A program made the position numbers and the translations under genes. This document shows positions 24,501-35,400 of a stretch of DNA of 64,000 nucleotides, piece by piece. The stretch is from Carex sylvatica (lineage: Eukaryota > Streptophyta > Magnoliopsida > Poales > Cyperaceae), in assembly GCA_964058845.1 (NCBI GenBank), contig CAXKVR010000418.1, forward strand, positions 124,001-188,000, given 5' to 3'. The notes beneath the pieces were generated by a model. That model had not been told where the DNA came from and made no database searches. It worked only from the letters and a program-made list of their open reading frames with translations. Positions within the stretch are counted from its first letter, which is position 1, and the number at the start of each line of letters is the position of its first letter.

Positions 24501-25582
24501 GAAAACAAAGGTACATATAGTGTATCATACAAATTGACAATATTGCCAGAACCTAATATAAGTCGGTATGTACCGACACCTTCCACTGGCACCTTGTCTT
24601 TATTGCCCATAATTACATATCTTTCACTTTGTCGACTTTGGCTTGTGGTTTGGATCGTAAGAAATCCCTGTAAGTTGTTTGAAATATGAGTTGTAGAGCC
24701 CGAGTCAATCCACCAAGTATTATTATGAACATCAATAAAATTTGACTCAAAAGTAACAAAAGTATAATTCATACCTTTCTTTTCGAACCAAACCTTCCTT
24801 TTCAAACAATCCTTCTGAAAGTGACCCATCTTACGACAAAAATGGCACTTTTGTTTGTTCCCTTCTTTCTTGAAGCTTGCATTAGAAGACACCTGAAAGG
24901 CTTTCCCCTTCTTCTTGGTCTTAGCTTTCCCTGGTTTAGCATTAGAACCCGACCCAACTTCTAGGTTTGAAAAATGAACAGTGTTAGGTTTCATTTCCTT
25001 AAGCCTTGCCTCTTCCTGAACAAGTTTACTAGTCAATTCATTTATGTTCCATTTCTTCTCTTGAGCATTATAATTAATTTGGAACAGACTATAAACATCA
25101 TTCGGCAGAGAGTTCAAAATAAATTGAACTAGAAACCCTTCGTCAACCGTCATTCCCAAACTCCTAAGTTTTGCGGAGAGAGATGTCATTTCTATGATAT
25201 GTGCATGCATAGTGCGGCTACCATCAAACTTCATGGTGGTAAGTTTTGCCATAAGCGCACCGGCCAGCGACTTATCGGCTGTATGTGAGCGTGCCTTGAC
25301 GTTTGCTAGAAACTCTTGAGCGTTATCCGTCTCCGGAAGAGCAACCTTAATATTTCCATCAACCGTCATTCGCAAAAACATAAGGCATAATCTGTTAGAA
25401 CGTTCCCAGTCTGCCATAAAGGCCTTATCTTCCTCACTGCTTTGATCAGTTATAGCATCGGGTTTATCGAGTAATAATGCTATGTCCAAGTCCTGTGCAC
25501 CTAAGTGAAATTCGACTTGTTCATTCCATTCAGCAAAGTTAAGACCATTAAAGACTGCCACAGATGATGCATGCGATTGCAT
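21521..25582 (-). pseudogene. Copia gag-pol polyprotein frame with four in-frame stops
   Basis: One continuous frame of about 1354 codons runs from the ATG at 25582 to a TAA at 21521-21523. Stops interrupt it at 23807-23809, 23342-23344, 22901-22903 and 21818-21820. Gag lies in residues 1-240, followed by a CCHC zinc knuckle (C246, C249, H254, C259), the protease DSG (293-295), an integrase zinc-binding HLGH region (about 438-472), and integrase core aspartates near residues 498 and 561, with the glutamate in NGVAERRN after the first stop. Reverse transcriptase carries YIDD in the 22834-21818 segment, followed by RNase H (SDSDYAG, MEAEF). The first three stops fit single C-to-T changes of CAA or CGA codons. 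The element cannot make full-length polyprotein without readthrough. Confidence 0.95.
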
Positions 25583-26262
25583 CGATACAGGTACATTAAC
25601 TGTAATATTAAAAGGAAACGAAGATAAGAAGATAAAATCAGAAGATCAGAAGAGAAGATCACAAGGAAAGTTAAGAAAAATAAAATTTAACTCAAAAAGA
25701 TTAGAAGATAGGAGACATAATACAATAATTTATAATTTCAGATTTATAATTTCAGATTTTGAAGCAATAACGTAATTAATATATCGTAATTATCCTTTGG
25801 GAATTATTAAGATATATTAAACATAATATTTTACCAAAAAATACTTTAATATGATAATTTTATTGTTTCAATACATGTTGTTGCCTTTGGGTAACCAACA
25901 ATTGAGGAATAACGTAAATTATCAACTTAAGTTGTGTAAATTATGAGATCGCAATCAACCTTTGGGCAATTCATAAAATCTCATAATCTACTAATTAATT
26001 AAACCATTAAATTTAGTATATGACAGATTTTAATATCATATAATCTTAATAAATGATAAATTAATTTTTAATCTACAGTTTATAGAAAAATATCATACTT
26101 TGATTTCTTTATGGTAAGAACACTTTGGTGTCTAGCAATACCGTCATAATTCAAAGTTACCGCAAATTTCAATCACAAATCATTAAAAGAAAATAATAAT
26201 AATAATGATAAATTCATAAAAAAAATAACTTATTCGGGAGAATATGAATTCCAAAACCTGAA

Positions 26263-26274
26263 GCTCTGATACCA
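26263..26274 (-). other. Primer-binding site (initiator methionine tRNA)
   Basis: On the minus strand this reads TGGTATCAGAGC, two bases inside the 5' LTR. That sequence is the standard Copia site complementary to the 3' end of initiator methionine tRNA. Confidence 0.93.
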
Positions 26275-26276
26275 CA

Positions 26277-27070
26277 TGTAAGTAGATTTTATATTGCTCA
26301 ACTACTTACACACAATCATTATCATTAGTACAACTAATCATCTTTAAAGTTTCGATAGCGGAATTAAAATCATCAAAAGCAAATCAAAGATCTTAGAAAT
26401 CAAAGTCTCCACGTTTAAATCAATCCAATAGATTACATACCTTTCTCCATAGTAATCTGTAGAACAATACTTGAAACGTTCTTCGCAAACCGTCAGAAGA
26501 ACCGTAAAGCGATTTCTCTCCTCTTTCTCTTTCTAAGCAATGACAACTTGTTCTTTATAAAATATCGATGAAGAGAGGATCAACCTTACTATTAGAATCT
26601 CATACCAATTGCCTGTCATTAAAGCAATATTTATAGGGAAGATATACATAATGAACAACGCAGCATAAGTGATAATGCAACCTTTAATCAGATACGCCCT
26701 TTAAACAATATATCCACGTGCAGTGAACCTTGCACCCTTTAAATTAATATTGTGTGGATATAATAGCGCATCTGTTATAATACATTATATTAACGCATAG
26801 GTTAATATGGCAACTTTAAATAAGCCTTTGGATTAATATGCGCCCATTAAAGTCAGTATTAGATGCAATGTATCTTGCGCAACATGCATCCTTTAATAGC
26901 CAAAGGATAATAGCACCTTTAGTCAGTTTGATATGCATCTGTTAACTTAATCAAGCCAAAGGATGGATATGCACCATATGCATGCACCTGTTAATTAAGT
27001 CATTTAATCAGTCCAATTAAATTAGCCCATTAGTCTAATGTTTTATTTTGGGCCACATTATTTTCTTTCA
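26277..27070 (-). repeat. 5' LTR of the Copia element (right on this strand)
   Basis: It is the partner of the LTR at 20350-21145. Because the element reads leftward, this copy holds the active promoter; a TATA-like CTATAAATA lies on the minus strand at 26628-26636. Differences from the other LTR are scattered single bases, mostly transitions. Confidence 0.95.
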
Positions 27071-27280
27071 ATCGAAGCATGTCTACCAGCAGTGAAAGGA
27101 TCAAATGCCCTTCTGCCAACACTGCAAAATGTTGCGGTTATGTTCAGATTGCCGATCGATCAAGTTTATGTTTGTATCAGAAGTCTTACCTGGTTGAATT
27201 ATTTGAGGTTAATGTTACTCGAGTGAAGAAACTTCTGGCTAAGTGCTGCACAAAGGGGATTCAATTTTGTTTTATATAAA
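27071..27280 (+). pseudogene. Continuation of the split unidentified gene, downstream of Copia
   Basis: After the target duplication the plus strand reads EACLPAVKGSNALLPTLQ and then NVAVMFRLPID, in the same frame as the DIVDALRFCKVNDQGI segment that ends at the other side of the insertion. Frame continuity across the insertion suggests both belong to one exon that Copia split. Past about 27165 the plausible reading moves to another frame (KSYLVELFEVNVTRVKKLL), so a frameshift or intron is present. The protein family is not recognised. Confidence 0.45.
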
Positions 27281-27979
27281 CTGCAAAAGTTAAGAATCTG
27301 GAGAAATAGAAATTTACTGTAAACGAACAAAATTTAAGAGCAATTTTTTTGTGAATGTTATATTGCAACCTGTTTTATACCTGCTGCACACTGTCACTGA
27401 GGCAAAAACACATAAAACAAGGAAAATAGTAACACACAATACTAAGAATATGCAAACATAAGCAAGCTTAATATAGTTTGCAAATATATATTTGCAGTGT
27501 AAACTCTGCAAAGTTCATATACAAACATAGAGACCGAAAGATACATTTTGGAGAAATCTGTACATATACAAATGATTAGTATGAATTGAGCAAGATGCTA
27601 GGCCCAATTAATTAGAATAATATATTAGCCCAAATAATTTGGGCCGAAGACAACATGCTAGGCCCAATTTACAAAACAACACTCTATAACACATTAACAT
27701 CGCTATTGGGGTCTATTCGCACATTTGCAATTGGTGCCGAATATGTTTGCAATTGGTACTAAATATGCTTGCGTAAGTGTTATTAATTCTTTTTTTTACA
27801 AGCTTAAATTAAAAAAATAAAAGGAGAATCCCTCCTCTAATTCATATATGTACTTAAAATTGCACCAAAATACATCGTAGGATCTAATAAAAATAAATTT
27901 TAAATTCTAAAATTCGATCCAATGTTTCTATAATTTATGCTCGTCCCTTTCATACGTTTAACTATTTTTATTAGACTCC
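27281..27979. other. Intergenic DNA, no feature seen
   Basis: No gene or bounded repeat is seen. Short repeats of 'aggcccaatt' near 27600-27665 and of 'caattggt' near 27730-27760 are the only internal pattern. Confidence 0.4.
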
Positions 27980-28317
27980 GTACAAATATTAAAAAGACCC
28001 GTACATTATTCCATCTCGAGCTGGATTAGTCAGAATTCTAATCAGACAAAACAATCTATGTCTAAACAGAAATATTATGTTATCTCAGAGGATATGGACT
28101 CGTGATACCTGATAGAAGAATTGTGTGATATCAGATAAGGAGAAAGTACGTACAAATACTAAAAAGATCTGTACAGTATTCATCTCGAGCTGGATTAGTC
28201 AGAATTTTGATCAGACAAAGACAGTCCATGTCTAAACAGAAATATTCCGTTATCTCAGAGAATATGGACTCGTGATATCGGATAGGAGAAATGTGTGATA
28301 TCGGATAAGGAGAAATG
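27980..28317. repeat. Tandem duplication, 2 x about 168 bp
   Basis: Copy 1 starts near 'gtacaaatattaaaaagac' (about 27983) and copy 2 near 'gtacaaatactaaaaagatc' (about 28151). Both contain 'catctcgagctggattagtc' and 'gtctaaacagaaatatt', and both end near 'gataaggagaaa'. The copies are somewhat diverged. Confidence 0.8.
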
Positions 28318-29701
28318 GGACCGGATCTCTCAAAATTAAGAACTCGATCATAAAATTCAAAAGTAGACATTTTGGAAACTTTATAGATATGATGACGATG
28401 TCTCCACCGAATCTGTTCTCTTCTTTTTTATCCATTTTAGTGAAGTCAGATAGAATAAAGCTCTCGTCAACGGGGACCAACCCTATAACAAAATATCCAA
28501 TAAGAGTAAAAATTAAATATTGTTTTACTTCACTTGCTCTGGGGACCCACATTTAGGATATTGAATATTGATAGGAATGAGTGTTATTTCTCAAGAGCTT
28601 TTTTTAGTATGTGTAGGGATTTTCTTCTCCACTTTTCTTCTCATCTTTCAATAAAAAATGAGAAATAACAGATGCACTCGAATATCATGAAATTTTTCAT
28701 ATTAGCTCTCTTTCTACTTTATTCATTGTATGATGTGTATCTTTCACAAATTCTTATTTTTATACTAATTTATGTGCAATCACCTAACTTTTGATTAATT
28801 TTTATATTATTTTCAATGTAGTTAATTCATTTTTCGCTTTCTTTTATCATTTTATCTCGAATATTAAAAATTGAATCATGATGCTAAATCGAGTAATACG
28901 AAGAAACCATTTAATATACTCACTAACAACCTTATTTAATTATAAAAAAATAATATTTCTATTTAAAAAAATAAAAAAATAAAAAGTATTGATATGTTAT
29001 AATCCACTTTATTTAATTAATTATATGTAATAATTTTATTAATTAGAATAATTGCATCAAACATTTTAAAAAGAACATGTGATTTGTTTTCATCTAAAAT
29101 AATGTTTGTTCCGTTCTATTTCAGACAAAATGATTCTGACAAAGGTTTTTTTATTTGAGATATGATTTAAGCATTAGATAAAATACAAGATTTTCTAAAC
29201 AATTTCATTCAACTCATTAATAATTGCAACAACTAAAAATTGAGTTTATTAAATACACGATTAGATTATATCCATTTCATTAAATACAATTTATGTAATT
29301 TTAAAAAGTAAATATTAATATTTTATGAATAAACGTTATACTTTATTTAATTATAATATTATTAGTAATAATAAGTATAATCGTATGATATAAAGCATTT
29401 TGGAAAGGAAAATATAATTTTTCATGACTAATTTTACGGTACAACCTAACACTCATAAGTATATTCTCATAATCAATTCAGTGCATACTCATACTCGTGA
29501 GTTTTTACTTTTTCAAAAGTGAGTTCCCATCTCCTTATAATTCCGTGACAAACGAACATGCTCTTCATCTATTAGCTGCCATTTGCTTTCATATATCATA
29601 TATGCAACCCATATAATCCGATATCTGATTAATACGATTCGAAAAAAATAAATTTAAATTTGATTAGGAGTAAAGTTAAAATACCTCTTGATATTCAATA
29701 A
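28318..29701. other. AT-rich intergenic DNA, no gene seen
   Basis: Overlapping minus-strand frames at 28131-28552 have no recognisable family and largely read through the tandem duplication, so I do not call a gene. The remainder is AT-rich without bounded repeats. Confidence 0.4.
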
Positions 29702-30022
29702 GGGATGAAAATGGAGCGGATAGTGGTAAAATCATATCCATATTCTTTTTTAATTTTTTCGGATACGGATACAGATTGTATTGGATATTTATTAAAAACT
29801 ATAAAATTTATTAGATAAAATTCATAATATATATCTAATTATAATAGTGAATAACATAAAATTTCACAATATAGATTAAACTATATGATATATATCTATT
29901 ATTCGAATACGGATAATTGAAACATAAAACTACATATGTATTCATATTCACAATGATATTCAGAATCCACATCTAATTTTTTTAAAATACGGATCAGATA
30001 TTATTCATACCGTTTTCACCAC
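29702..30022. mobile_element. MITE, family E, copy 1
   Basis: Ends 'gggatgaaaatggagcgga' and 'ataccgttttcacc' are imperfect inverted repeats. Inside are 'tatctaattataatagtgaa' and 'gatatatatctattattcg', which recur at 37227, 38040, 45174/46360 and, inverted, at 49489. No coding frame is present. Confidence 0.65.
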
Positions 30023-30054
30023 TAATTTTTGTATTTAATTGTACCTCATTTTTT

Positions 30055-30345
30055 TCTTTCAAAGTCCAAACAGTTAGTCCGAAGCGCTCAATATAATCAC
30101 CGTGTTAAAATGTGCTCGTAGACTAAATTTTAAATTTTTTTTAGAAATCTCTTATTAGTTTTTAGATAGATATAAAATAATTATTTTCTCAAAATTCTGG
30201 ACCATTCAAAAATAATGATTTTGTATATGTTTAAAAAATAGTAAATATTTTTGGTTAAAATAAAATAAAATTTGGTCTCCGAATACATTTAAATACGAAA
30301 AACATGTTGAACAGTTAAAATTAGCTGTTTGGACTTTAAAACGAA
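30055..30345. mobile_element. Foldback MITE, hairpin family A, copy 3
   Basis: The arms 'ttcaaagtccaaacag' and 'ctgtttggactttaaa' pair, and the family words 'aaaatgtgctcgtagact' and 'aatttggtctccgaat' are placed symmetrically around the centre. Confidence 0.6.
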
Positions 30346-30609
30346 AATAAAAATGTGAGGAAAAAATGATCAGACATGAAAGAGTTCAAAATTGATTGTT
30401 GCGGTTTAAAACCGAATAATCCGAACTATTTGGACACCCTCCGTAAGAGCGCTAGTTAGCTGGAATGTTAATTACGTTCTTTGGTCATAGGTTTAGTAGA
30501 TCTGAATTTTACGATCTAGACTCAAATTCAAACGGTGAGGTAATGCAGAGGATTCGGACTAGGATAATAAACAAAATCAAGCTATCAAAAGGTTGCAATC
30601 AGGAATAAT

Positions 30610-31016
30610 GAGTTCGGCTAGTATAACATCAGTGTCATTTTAACCTATATAACACTAACTCTAAAACATATCAAATTGACTTCAAACGGTAAATCTAAAC
30701 CGTTTAAACCCATCTACTTCAATAGTTGTGCGTTTACATGCAAAATTTATAACTTTTCGAATTTATTTAGTATTAGATTAAGCAGTCAAATATGTGAGTT
30801 TTTAAGTTAATTTTAATACATTAATTTTTCAATATTTTTACCACTTGATTTGATACTAAAATAACTCAAAAATATAAAAAAATTATATGTAAACGCATCA
30901 CACATAATGTAAATTGGTTTGAACGGTTTGGATTAGTCGTTCGAAGTCGATTTGATAGGTTTTGGAGTTGGTGTTATATAGGTTGAAATGACACTAATGT
31001 TATACTAGCCAAACTC
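30610..31016. mobile_element. MITE with arms of about 99 bp
   Basis: The left arm 'gagttcggctagtataacat' ... 'acctatataacacta' is answered on the right by 'ggtgttatataggt' ... 'gttatactagccaaactc'. Flanks AGGAATAAT and AGGATAAT look like a 9-bp target duplication that has lost one base, suggesting a Mutator-like origin. Inner words ('ttcaaacggtaaa', 'gttcgaagtcgatttg') are shared with 46044-46359 and 58314-58715. Confidence 0.65.
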
Positions 31017-31038
31017 AGGATAATGTAAAAAAACACGT

Positions 31039-31400
31039 GGTAACTCGATACAGTACGACATGTGTGCCGGTTACGTATCGTGATTATTATGTGACATGAT
31101 CATTAATTAAAAAATTGACACGATACGACACGTTACACAAACTGGTCTGGTCACGACATCTCACGAGAGTCACGTGTGATCAGGACCGTTAGATCTTGAT
31201 CGAATGGTGAATTTCTAAGGTAACTTAGATACGCTATGACATAGTACGTGTGCTGGTTACGTACATACTGTGATCATTACTTAAAAAATTGATACGACAC
31301 AACACGTTACACAAATTAGTCTGGTCACAACATCTCACGAGAGTCACGTGTGATCAGGACTATTAAATCTTGATCGAATTGTGAATTTTTGAATAAATAA
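31039..31400. repeat. Tandem duplication, 2 x about 180 bp, ACGT-rich
   Basis: Both units contain 'catctcacgagagtcacgtg' followed by 'tgatcagga' and 'atcttgatcgaat'. ACGT occurs repeatedly ('tacgacatg', 'acacgttac', 'gtcacgtgtg'). A distant relative lies near 53030-53390 ('gacacgtgacgttatgag'). There is no coding frame. A second small duplication of about 34 bp with 'acaacttagtgaccggttc' lies at 31588-31657. Confidence 0.75.
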
Positions 31401-31799
31401 CTTAAATTAAAAAAATAAAGTTAAATATATATAACTAATGATATTTGAATACGACACGTGTGGTCATAATATATTTGTTTCTCTAAATTTAATTACGATA
31501 CGTAAAATTCTAACTTAATCACAGCATTACATCAAAACACATGACGTAAATCATAGCGTATGACTAGATATAACACGACACGTCACGTATCTGCATCTCT
31601 AGTTACAACTTAGTGACCGGTTCAGTTGCATCTCTATTTACAACTTAATGACCGGTTCTACAAGGCTAAAAACGAAAGCAACATCTGGGCTTTCAGTCCC
31701 AACGTAGGGCTCATATCAGTAACTCCAGAATTAAATTAGGAACAATATTAAGGCCTGAACTGGGCCTGCCTTAACAAAAAAACAAAAAAAGATATATAG

Positions 31800-32440
31800 C
31801 ATATATACTTATATAGTAATAGGTTAACTCCGTAATGCACCGCTATTCCAAGTTCCAACCGCTTCCCGCGCAGGCCACCTCCTCCTTACAACAATAATAG
31901 CAGCGTATTCATATATTACTGAATCAAACAGAAAGAAAGAAAGAAACAAACATCCCGGCAAATTTATAACCTCACAAGCACAAGTGGGAAAGAAAGAGAA
32001 AGATTCCTAATATTTCATCTCATGTTACCCCCCCCCGGTTTCGCCCCATGTTTTGCCCGGGGAAAAGGGAAAATGTTTCAACAATATACCACATATATAT
32101 AACTGCTCTCATTGATTTAAAAAAATAAATAAATTCATCTCCTCCACTCGCTATCTTTCCGACATGTGGCGTCGATGCAGTCTACGTGCCCCTTCTGTCA
32201 ACTCAATCCCCCATTCCCCACCTCCACCTCTGCACTCCCCCCCTCTCTTCCCGTCCCTTTCTCTCTCTCTCTCTCTCTCTCTCTTTTTCATCCCTTCCCA
32301 CCTTTATCATCTTTTCGCTCTTAATTATCACCACAAACCTTGAATCTGTATCTTAACCACATGCCTTCCCTATTACTCTAGTAATTATAACCATTCGTTT
32401 TTGTTACACCAATTAACTAGACGAGCATCTTATTAAAGAG
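31800..32440 (+). promoter_or_regulatory. Putative promoter and 5' leader of the UNE10/PIF-like gene
   Basis: A TATA box candidate, TATATATAA, lies at 32094-32102, about 340 bp before the start codon. A CT microsatellite (about 32263-32284), typical of plant 5' leaders, follows in a C-rich stretch without ATG clutter. 'catgtggcg' and 'ctacgtgcc' near 32165-32190 are ACGT-like or bHLH-site-like words downstream of the TATA candidate. The transcription start was not determined. Confidence 0.5.
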
Positions 32441-35400
32441 ATGAACCAGTGTGTGCCGAGTTGGGACTTGGATGACCCAAACCCGCCGCCACAACCGCGT
32501 CTCGATTTCCAATCTCAACCCAACTTGTCACCGGGGCCAGCCGTCCCGATGCAGGACTTTGAGGTGGCTGAACTTACGTGGGAGAACGGGAGCATTTCGT
32601 CTCATGGACTTGGTGCGCCGCGTATTATCAAGGCCATGCCTAAGTACCCTACCACTGTCACAACTCCAACTGCGAGGGTTCCTTCGTCAACTGGCATCAC
32701 TTGGCCTAAGCAACAGATGACGGGAGGTGGGACGTTAGAGGAGGTGGTGAACGAAGCAACACGCAGTCATATGTTACCCCCGGTCTTGCGTCATATGTTA
32801 CCCCCGGTCCCGCTGCCTAGTACAAATTTCATGCCATGGACCAGCACGGTGCAAGCTGCACAGGCGGCAGTTGACATGCTGGTACCATGCACAAGAGAGG
32901 AAGTAGTTGAGCCGGTGATGGCAGGGAGGAAACGGGCAAGAGTTGTGGGAGAGGATGGTAGGGTTTGCACTAGTCAAGGGAGTGCTGCACCGGGTAGAGG
33001 AGAGGGCACATTAGTGACACTGGATACGTGCGGTGGTGCCGGTGTTGGAGAAGACATGGGGTTTACGACCACGACTAATAACTCAACTTCACTTTCACCT
33101 GGGGATGGCGAAGGGGGTGGTTCTCCCGAGACAGAGAATGCTAGTACCGGTGGTGGAGATGCAAATGAGTCCATTTGTCAAAGCCTGAGATCTAAGGCAA
33201 TCTATCTGATAAAATTTTTTATATATGGTGTCATCATGCTTTGCACAATTTGTTATTAATATATGTTGAATGTTTTTGTTAACAGCCAATGATTGTTAAT
33301 CTCTAATTAATGATTTCTGTAGAGAGATGGGGTTTGTGATGAGGAAGAGAACATGGCTCCAAAAGTGGAGACCGGAAGAGCTTCAATTTCAACAAAGAGA
33401 AGTAGAGCAGCAGCCACACACAATGAATCAGAACGTGTAAGAAAGTGTTACTGAGTGAGGCTATGCTAATATGCATATTATAGATTGACTTGTTTTTAAT
33501 TTGAATTCATATCTCTATTTTTTAAATTCAAACAGTCAATCCGTAAAAACGTGACATTTGTATGAAAAGTATACTTGGATAATTCATATCTCTATTTTTT
33601 AAGTGCAAACAGTCAATACAAACCGTTAAATGTGATATTTGTATGAAAAATATACTTGGATATTAAATTTTACATTTTTTTGAATTTTTTTACTATTTTT
33701 TTTTAGATAGGTATACTGATGGTTCAGAATATTTTAATCAAGTTTATTTACAAAAATAGTAAAAAAGAATTCTAAAATATGTAAATTAATTTGGACTGAA
33801 GTACATTTTGAGATCATATTTAAAGGTTTGGATACTCTGTTTCAACTTTTACAATGAAAATATGGATCCAAACAAGGATCAATCAGTAATATGCATATTA
33901 CCATAGCCTCAATCAAGTGTTGCAACATTTTATTTTATTATATATATATTTTTTTTGTTTTCTTTGATTGTCTTTGTTAGATATCTGCCTTAGAATCAGT
34001 TTGTTACATCAGTTGTGGTCCTTCAGGCTTCCTGTTGGATTGAAATAGCACAACAGATAAATTGTTGTTAGCTAATTTTATGCCAATTTTGCATCAGTTG
34101 CCTGAACTTTTCTCCCAATAATTGGATGTATTCTCATCTATTGCAATCATTGGCTGGATCTGGATCTTAATTAAGTGCTTCCAAAAGGATAGCATTAGGG
34201 ACCATTCTAAAACTGGAATTCAAATCTCAACTACAATTCATACATATCATGATGCTAATAAGAGCCAGGACATAATTGGCCTATTTTTCTTTGTTGCATG
34301 TCTCCATTATGCAACTGGTACATTTGGTGGTACGACATGTTTGCTTGAGCAATGAGGAATTTTTTTTTAATGACTTAAATTACCAACTATTAGTAACTTA
34401 AAACCTTTAACCTTAAATCAAGTAGATTTTCAGTCATATTATAATAATTTACCAAATTAATAAAGTTGTTCTGATCTTATATAAGGAACCCATATTTTTG
34501 TTCCAAAGATTTCAGTTTAAGATAACATATTAACAAAGGAAACCATTAATGTGCAGAAAAGAAGAGATAGGATCAACCAAAAGATGAAAACTCTACAGAG
34601 GCTTGTTCCGAACTCGAGCAAGGTAAGTGTCACTCAACATCATAATTAATTCACTCTTCATATATAGATCCCTCGTGTAAAAAAACTAATTAAATCTGTT
34701 GCAACTGTTTTAACTGGAGCAAAGACGGACAAAGCATCGATGCTTGACGAGGTGATAGACTACCTAAAGCAGCTACAAGCGCAGTTGAACATGATGAGCA
34801 GGATGATGATGCCAATGGCCGCAATGCCACCGCTTCAGATGTCAATGATGGCCAACATGGCGCAGATGGCCCAAATGGCCCACATGGGAATGGGTGTGGG
34901 CCCCCCCATGGTGAATCTCAGCTCCATGGGCCAACCGGCTGGGTACTCTGGCATGCCAACGCCGCCACTTCTCCATCCATCGCCTTTTGTCCCTTTCACT
35001 ACGGCTGGATGGGGTGGCGCTAGTGATCAGCTGAAACAAGCCGGAGGGAATGCCATGACAGACCCTTTTTCTACATTTTTTGCTTGCCAAGCTGCTCAGG
35101 TTTTTGCTCCTGCCTCTCTTACTCTCATCTTTTTATATATATAGAGAGAGGGGTTGCCATGCTTTGTAAATTAAAGTGAGTGTTTTAATTTGCGCTCATA
35201 TCTCTAGTTTCAAAGTTCAAATAGTAAATTCAAATTTCTCAACATTTTCTTCATATTGAAATGTGTTTGCATATTGAAATGTGTTTGGAGATTAAATTTT
35301 ATATTTTTTGAAATTTTTTTACTATTTTTTTAGAAATTTTCAAAATAAGTGTTTTTCTGAATTTTTTATTTAATGAAAAACACTGATTTTGATATAACCG

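Larger units (their letters stand above)
20350..27070 (-). mobile_element. Ty1/Copia LTR retrotransposon, nearly full length, inactivated
   Basis: The element is 6721 bp, with LTRs of 796 and 794 bp, a primer-binding site, a polypurine tract and one gag-pol frame read on the minus strand. Domain order (gag, protease, integrase, reverse transcriptase, RNase H) is that of Copia. The LTRs differ at nine positions plus one 2-bp gap, about 1.1%, so insertion was recent. The polyprotein has four in-frame stops and no frameshift. The flanking 5-mers ATCTA (20345-20349) and ATCGA (27071-27075) are a target duplication with one difference. It splits exon-like sequence of an older gene. Confidence 0.97.
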
